A stretch of 64,000 bases of DNA from Sceloporus undulatus (taxonomy: Eukaryota; Chordata; Lepidosauria; Squamata; Phrynosomatidae), in NCBI RefSeq assembly GCF_019175285.1, contig NC_056528.1:50372480-50436479 (forward strand), read 5' to 3'. Both the position numbers and the translations under genes were made by a program. Below, piece by piece: positions 59,723 to 64,000 of the stretch; positions within the stretch are counted from its first letter, which is position 1, and each line of letters opens with the position of its first letter. Below the pieces are notes generated by a model, which saw nothing but the letters and a program-made list of their open reading frames with translations, was not told the DNA's origin and ran no database searches.

Positions 59723-62675
59723 TTTTGAATTTATGGTTGGACCTACATCAGGGTTGTGCCCTATTAATCTCCGCATGGACCTGGATTCTGCCACACAACT
59801 CTTGAACTGAATGGCAAGGTTGCACAACTCAACATGCGCCTAAATGGAAAGAAAAAAGAAGGCATCGCAAAGCAACACCAGCACAAAAAGCGCCATGAGA
59901 AACGCACTTTTTGCTCTTCTCAAATTGATGTTGCATTGACCTTCTTCCGCTCAAGTGCCTCTCTTGTTCTCATTGCCTCCATTCTCTCAGATTCCCATCT
60001 CTTTGTTTTGCGTTGTAAAGATCTCTCTTCATTCTGCTAATAGCAGAATGGTTAAAACAGAAGCACCTTTTCTTCCCTCCTCAGCGATAACACACACTCC
60101 GTCCAAAGGGAGGCAACTGTATTATAGCCATTATTCCATCTCCGTCGCTTCTTTCATCAGCCACACATTAGATGGTCCCTGAAAGAATTTGGAAATGGCT
60201 TTTTGATGCAGCAATGATGATGATGATGATGATAAAGGTGACCTTCTGCATGAAATTCAGCATGAAGCAGCGATTAAAGAAAGGAACGCCAGAGACGAAC
60301 CACAAAAACTGCAAGCGCAGGGCCAGGTCCTGAAATGTGGCAACCCTCATTGGAAAGAACACCCAAGGGCCACCAAATCCAACCCATTGCCATGCAGAAA
60401 CTCACAGCCAAGGCAATCTAGAGAGATGGTAATCCATCCTCTCTTTAAAGACAGGGGCCTGGAACCCAACCCCGGCAGATAACAAGGACCCACCGTAATA
60501 CGGCTGCAATCATTTCTTCCCTTTCTTCCTCCTCCTCTTCCTCCATTTTCCCATCTTCCTTTTGAATTAAATTCTTGAAATGGAGGCGAACATAAAAGCA
60601 AGGCTGTCTCCCAGTCGAAGCTTCTGGGGATGGCTAGTAGGGTCTTTTTGCAACTCTTGGTAAAGAAGTCGGCAGACTCTGTGATTCATCCGTCTGTTCA
60701 TTCATTCCAACTGACTGATAGATATATGTATTTCCTGCTCTTTGGAACAAAAGGGTGATTCATCTGCTCCTATTGCATTATGCCACATCGCAGGGCGCAT
60801 AGTCCTAGTGTGGCATTGAGGAGGTTCTGACCCAGGAAGGCATCCTTCACTTTTGATGAGACGTTCTCTTCAATCTCGGGACAACCAGAACCCCTTTTGT
60901 TGCTGGAAACTCCTACACAAAATGGACTCAAAGCCCCAGGCGAAAGATGGAACAGGACAACCTCTCTATTCATCCTCAAGGAAGCAAATGGTTTAAGTAC
61001 GTGGCCACTTTTTGCTGCATTGAGTAAGGCCACCTGAGTCCATTGAAACTGCAGGGAAACTTTGCCGTCAGCCGGCTCTTCCATCTCAGAGGCGCGCCAG
61101 GCTTTGTTTCGAGGATGTTAACCTCAATTGCTCCAAGTTCATTTTTATAGGGGAATTAATTACCTATAAGTCCATCTCATGTATAAGTCAAGGGCAGGTT
61201 TTGGGGTCAAAATTATGGTATGCCTATCACTAACCATTATAAAAATATGCTCCCTTACGGCCAACAATAAGAAACCTCCATGCTATTCTTCTTTAAGTCC
61301 TAGCCAACACTAATATTCCAGGCAATTTGATAAGGAAAATGGTAACGGAGCTAGTTAAAAAGCTGTTTCAGTCGCCAGTGTCTGCAACATTGAACCAATG
61401 TTTCTGCTTCTAATGGGAAACCTAATGGGATTATTTCCCCCCAAAACGAATGGACTGGTTCTCTTGGCTCTCCTTCACATTTCTTCTTGGATAAAGAGAA
61501 CTCGAGGGCCATTGCGACTGCAATAGTATTGACTTTAAGTTCAGGAAAGGCCCCCAATATATTCAAGAAAATGAGGTTAAGGGAGGGAGGCATTGACATT
61601 TGCTCTGCTAAGCCTCACCTTCTTACTCCAAAGTCCTTCTTATTGCTCCATTTCTGACTATATATGCCTCCTCCTGCAACGAACCCCAACCTTTCCGAAT
61701 TGAGGCCAATCTTTTATCTATATTGTTTAAAGTTCGGAAAGCGTGCCGTTGTCAAGGCAGCTGCATTTCCAATCCCTCAATACCCTTATATCTTAGCAAA
61801 GCACAAAAATGCATTTGGAGACAGTGAAAACCCAAGGTACAGGTTGGAAAGAGACGTCTGCCTACATTTGCGGGCTCTTTTTGCACAAGCGCTTGTGCAA
61901 TTTTTGGCCACGTGCAAAAGTTCAGTCCAGCTTTTTGCTCAAGCAGGCTTTTCACGGTTTAGCAAAGAAGGTTTTTAATCACTTGTAAAAGAAGAAATAA
62001 AATAAATAAGGTGGAGAATCTGCTCCCAACTTCATCTTGTGCTTTAAATAAAATGCACAAAGCGCTGTTGGAAATAGGGCTGAGCACCTTGGTTTGCTCA
62101 TTCAAAGTTCAGGCTAAACCCCATTGATACAAATGGCACCAGCCGCCGCTGCTTTGTGCTTACAAGCTTTAATTTTGGAAGGATGTTTGCCGCCTGGCCA
62201 TCTTGATAAAATGGGATTGAGGTTTATGAAGCTTATGAAGCGGCTCCAGTGCAAATATCAAAGGGATTACGGTTATGGCAAGTAGCGGAAAACATCTCCA
62301 TCGCCGTCGTGTTTGTTTGGCGCAAGGAGATAGATGCGCGAAGACATGCCAGGACTAATAGGCCGCTAATGAGTGACTCCGAGGCCAAGCAGACATTGCA
62401 AACTCTCCAATTAAATATAATGCAATGTAAGGCAATGTAATGCAATTTCTGATTCAGTTCTTCGAAAGGTCACTGAGTTATTAGGACCGTATCCTTTCTG
62501 GGGTTTTTTAGTCCAGAAACGATTCTTTGTCAGCAAGGAATTGTTTTAGAATTATTCTAAAGATAACATCGCTTTATAATTTCCTGCTCTTTGCTCTTAG
62601 ACTGGCTTTTATTTGGGGTATGATCGCTCGCGTTGTAAAGCACTGTGTAATCTTAAAGGTGCCATATAAATACAC

Positions 62676-62721
<46 letters not shown>

Positions 62722-63069
62722 GAAGTACACAGAGATATGACATTTTGGGGGCATTGGCTTGGGGAGCAAAGTGGAAACCAGTTTGGAAATCCAAGAAAGG
62801 AGGGATATAATGAACCGAAGGCAGCAGTTTATTTAGCAACGCTGCGCCAGTCCAGATGCCAGCATTCAATCTGAGCAAATGTGCATTGAAAGGAAACATG
62901 CACTTTAACATTAGAGCAGTTTTGGAAACTATCCCTAGCATCAGCGCACAACAACATATAGCAAATCCAAGGAGAATGAGACAATGTTGTGCAGTAAGGC
63001 ATATAGAAAGGCATTGCTATCTTAACTTTTGCTTCCCTTCTTTGTAAAATAGGGCTCCAAGTCTTACAA
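59723..63069. other. Intergenic, mostly unique
   Basis: One MITE end (60447-60499) and an (AAT)n run. The block 62215-62465 is non-repetitive and homeobox-motif-like. No gene is seen. Confidence 0.5.
60447..60499 (-). mobile_element. Tigger-like MITE end fragment
   Basis: GGCCTGGAACCCAACCCC and GATAACAAGGACCCACCGTA match the terminal 50 bp of this family in reverse orientation. Confidence 0.55.
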
Positions 63070-63300
63070 ATGAGGAGATATACACACACATATACGTATA
63101 TACATACATATACATATATACATATATATGTATGTATAGTGTGTGTATGTATGTATATATGTGTGTGTGTGTGTGTGTGTATATATATCTATATTACATT
63201 TATATATATATAGAGAGAGAGAGAGATAAAGATAGACAGATAGTGTGTGAGTGTGTGTATGTTGTATATTATATATATATACACACACAACAATATATAT
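63070..63300 (+). repeat. Compound (TA)/(TG)/(GA) low-complexity block
   Basis: Alternating TATACA, TATGTA, GTGTGT, TATATA and GAGAGA stretches. Confidence 0.9.
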
Positions 63301-63380
63301 AAATATCTTTCAAGAATGTACTCTCACCCTCAGATTCCTCCTCTTTGCCCTGAGAACTGAGGAATAGAGTCCAGGTTCTT

Positions 63381-63559
63381 AGGTCCGAAACTGCAGAATA
63401 TCCAGTTTGAGACGATTAGTTTTGGAGACATTGAGCCTTTTTGGTCAAGAGAGCCCTGGTGCCACAGTAAACTGCAATTCCCAGGATTCCCTCGCACTGA
63501 GCCAGGGCAGATAAAGCAGTCTCAAACTGGATTATTTCTGGAGTGTGTTTTGGACCTTA
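63381..63559. mobile_element. Palindromic MITE (GGTCCAAAACAC subfamily)
   Basis: AGGTCCGAAACTGCAGAATA at the left and AGTGTGTTTTGGACCTTA at the right. Part of the left arm is deleted. Confidence 0.8.
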
Positions 63560-64000
63560 GACTCAGGACTAGGACCAGAAATCTGGCAACCCAATGAATG
63601 GTGATGCATGCCAGCGATGGGCAATTGTAGTGGAACCGGGGTCCAGTTTGGACCCTGGGACCCCTGAAGGTCACATAGACTACCAAAAGTCTCCAAAACC
63701 CCTTCCTCTGGCTTTATCCTACTCCTGTTTCTGCAAAACGGAGGCTTCCAGGAGGAGCACATCATGACTTCTTATGCACCTGTAGCCAGAAAGATGATAG
63801 TCCTAAGACATAGTGGGCTGGAAAGTGGTTCCCGATGTCTGGACTGTTCCCATTTCTAATCCAGAGTTAAGCCAAAGAAACCCTTTTCCACTCGAAAGGG
63901 CACATTGGTTGCATCGTAATGCGGTTTATAGCCCACCTGCTGCACAATGAATGGAAACCCAGCAAAATCGATGCCCTGGCTGGTTGGCAAACGCAAATAA
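63560..64000. other. Intergenic, no feature recognised
   Basis: Unique sequence to the window end. Confidence 0.55.

Overview
The window is vertebrate nuclear DNA, most likely from a squamate reptile (a lizard, perhaps iguanian). The evidence is spliced genes with GT-AG introns, a CpG-island promoter, CR1, L2-like and BovB/RTE LINE remains, tRNA-derived SINEs with ACAAC-type tails, 5S-rRNA-derived SINEs, many short palindromic DNA-transposon derivatives and abundant microsatellites. The species cannot be named from the sequence. There is one assembly gap of 100 N (40726-40825).

Only two protein-coding genes can be supported. (1) PGK1, phosphoglycerate kinase, lies on the minus strand: coding exons 26217 to 15269, 11 exons, 417 codons, intact. 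It has a CpG-island promoter at about 26218-26530, with a paired hypoxia-response-like site near 26459-26481 and a polyadenylation signal at 14810-14815. (2) A GPR83-like class A G-protein-coupled receptor lies on the plus strand: coding exons 43991 to 48935, 4 exons, 420 codons, intact. Its N-terminus is serine-rich and sits at the end of a roughly 900-bp polypyrimidine tract. The two genes are divergent, with 17.8 kb between their start codons.

Layout: 1-14.8 kb is intergenic and dense in SINEs, MITEs and a large GGAA tract. 14.8-26.5 kb is PGK1. 26.5-43 kb is intergenic, mostly unique DNA, with a palindromic tandem repeat, several MITEs and a CR1 LINE (40.3-42.6 kb) that spans the gap and carries a cleanly inserted MITE. 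43-49 kb is the receptor gene, whose first intron holds a six-unit tandem array made of SINE 3' halves. 49-64 kb is intergenic, with old CR1, a BovB piece, a 5S SINE, microsatellites and unique blocks that could be regulatory.

The two genes show no direct functional link: one is housekeeping glycolysis, the other a membrane receptor. The less ordinary content is in the repeats: a SINE-derived minisatellite, a 28-bp minisatellite beside the PGK1 promoter, a foldback repeat family that also occurs in tandem, and several datable nested insertions. Comparisons with human and mouse sequences are from memory and are marked as such.
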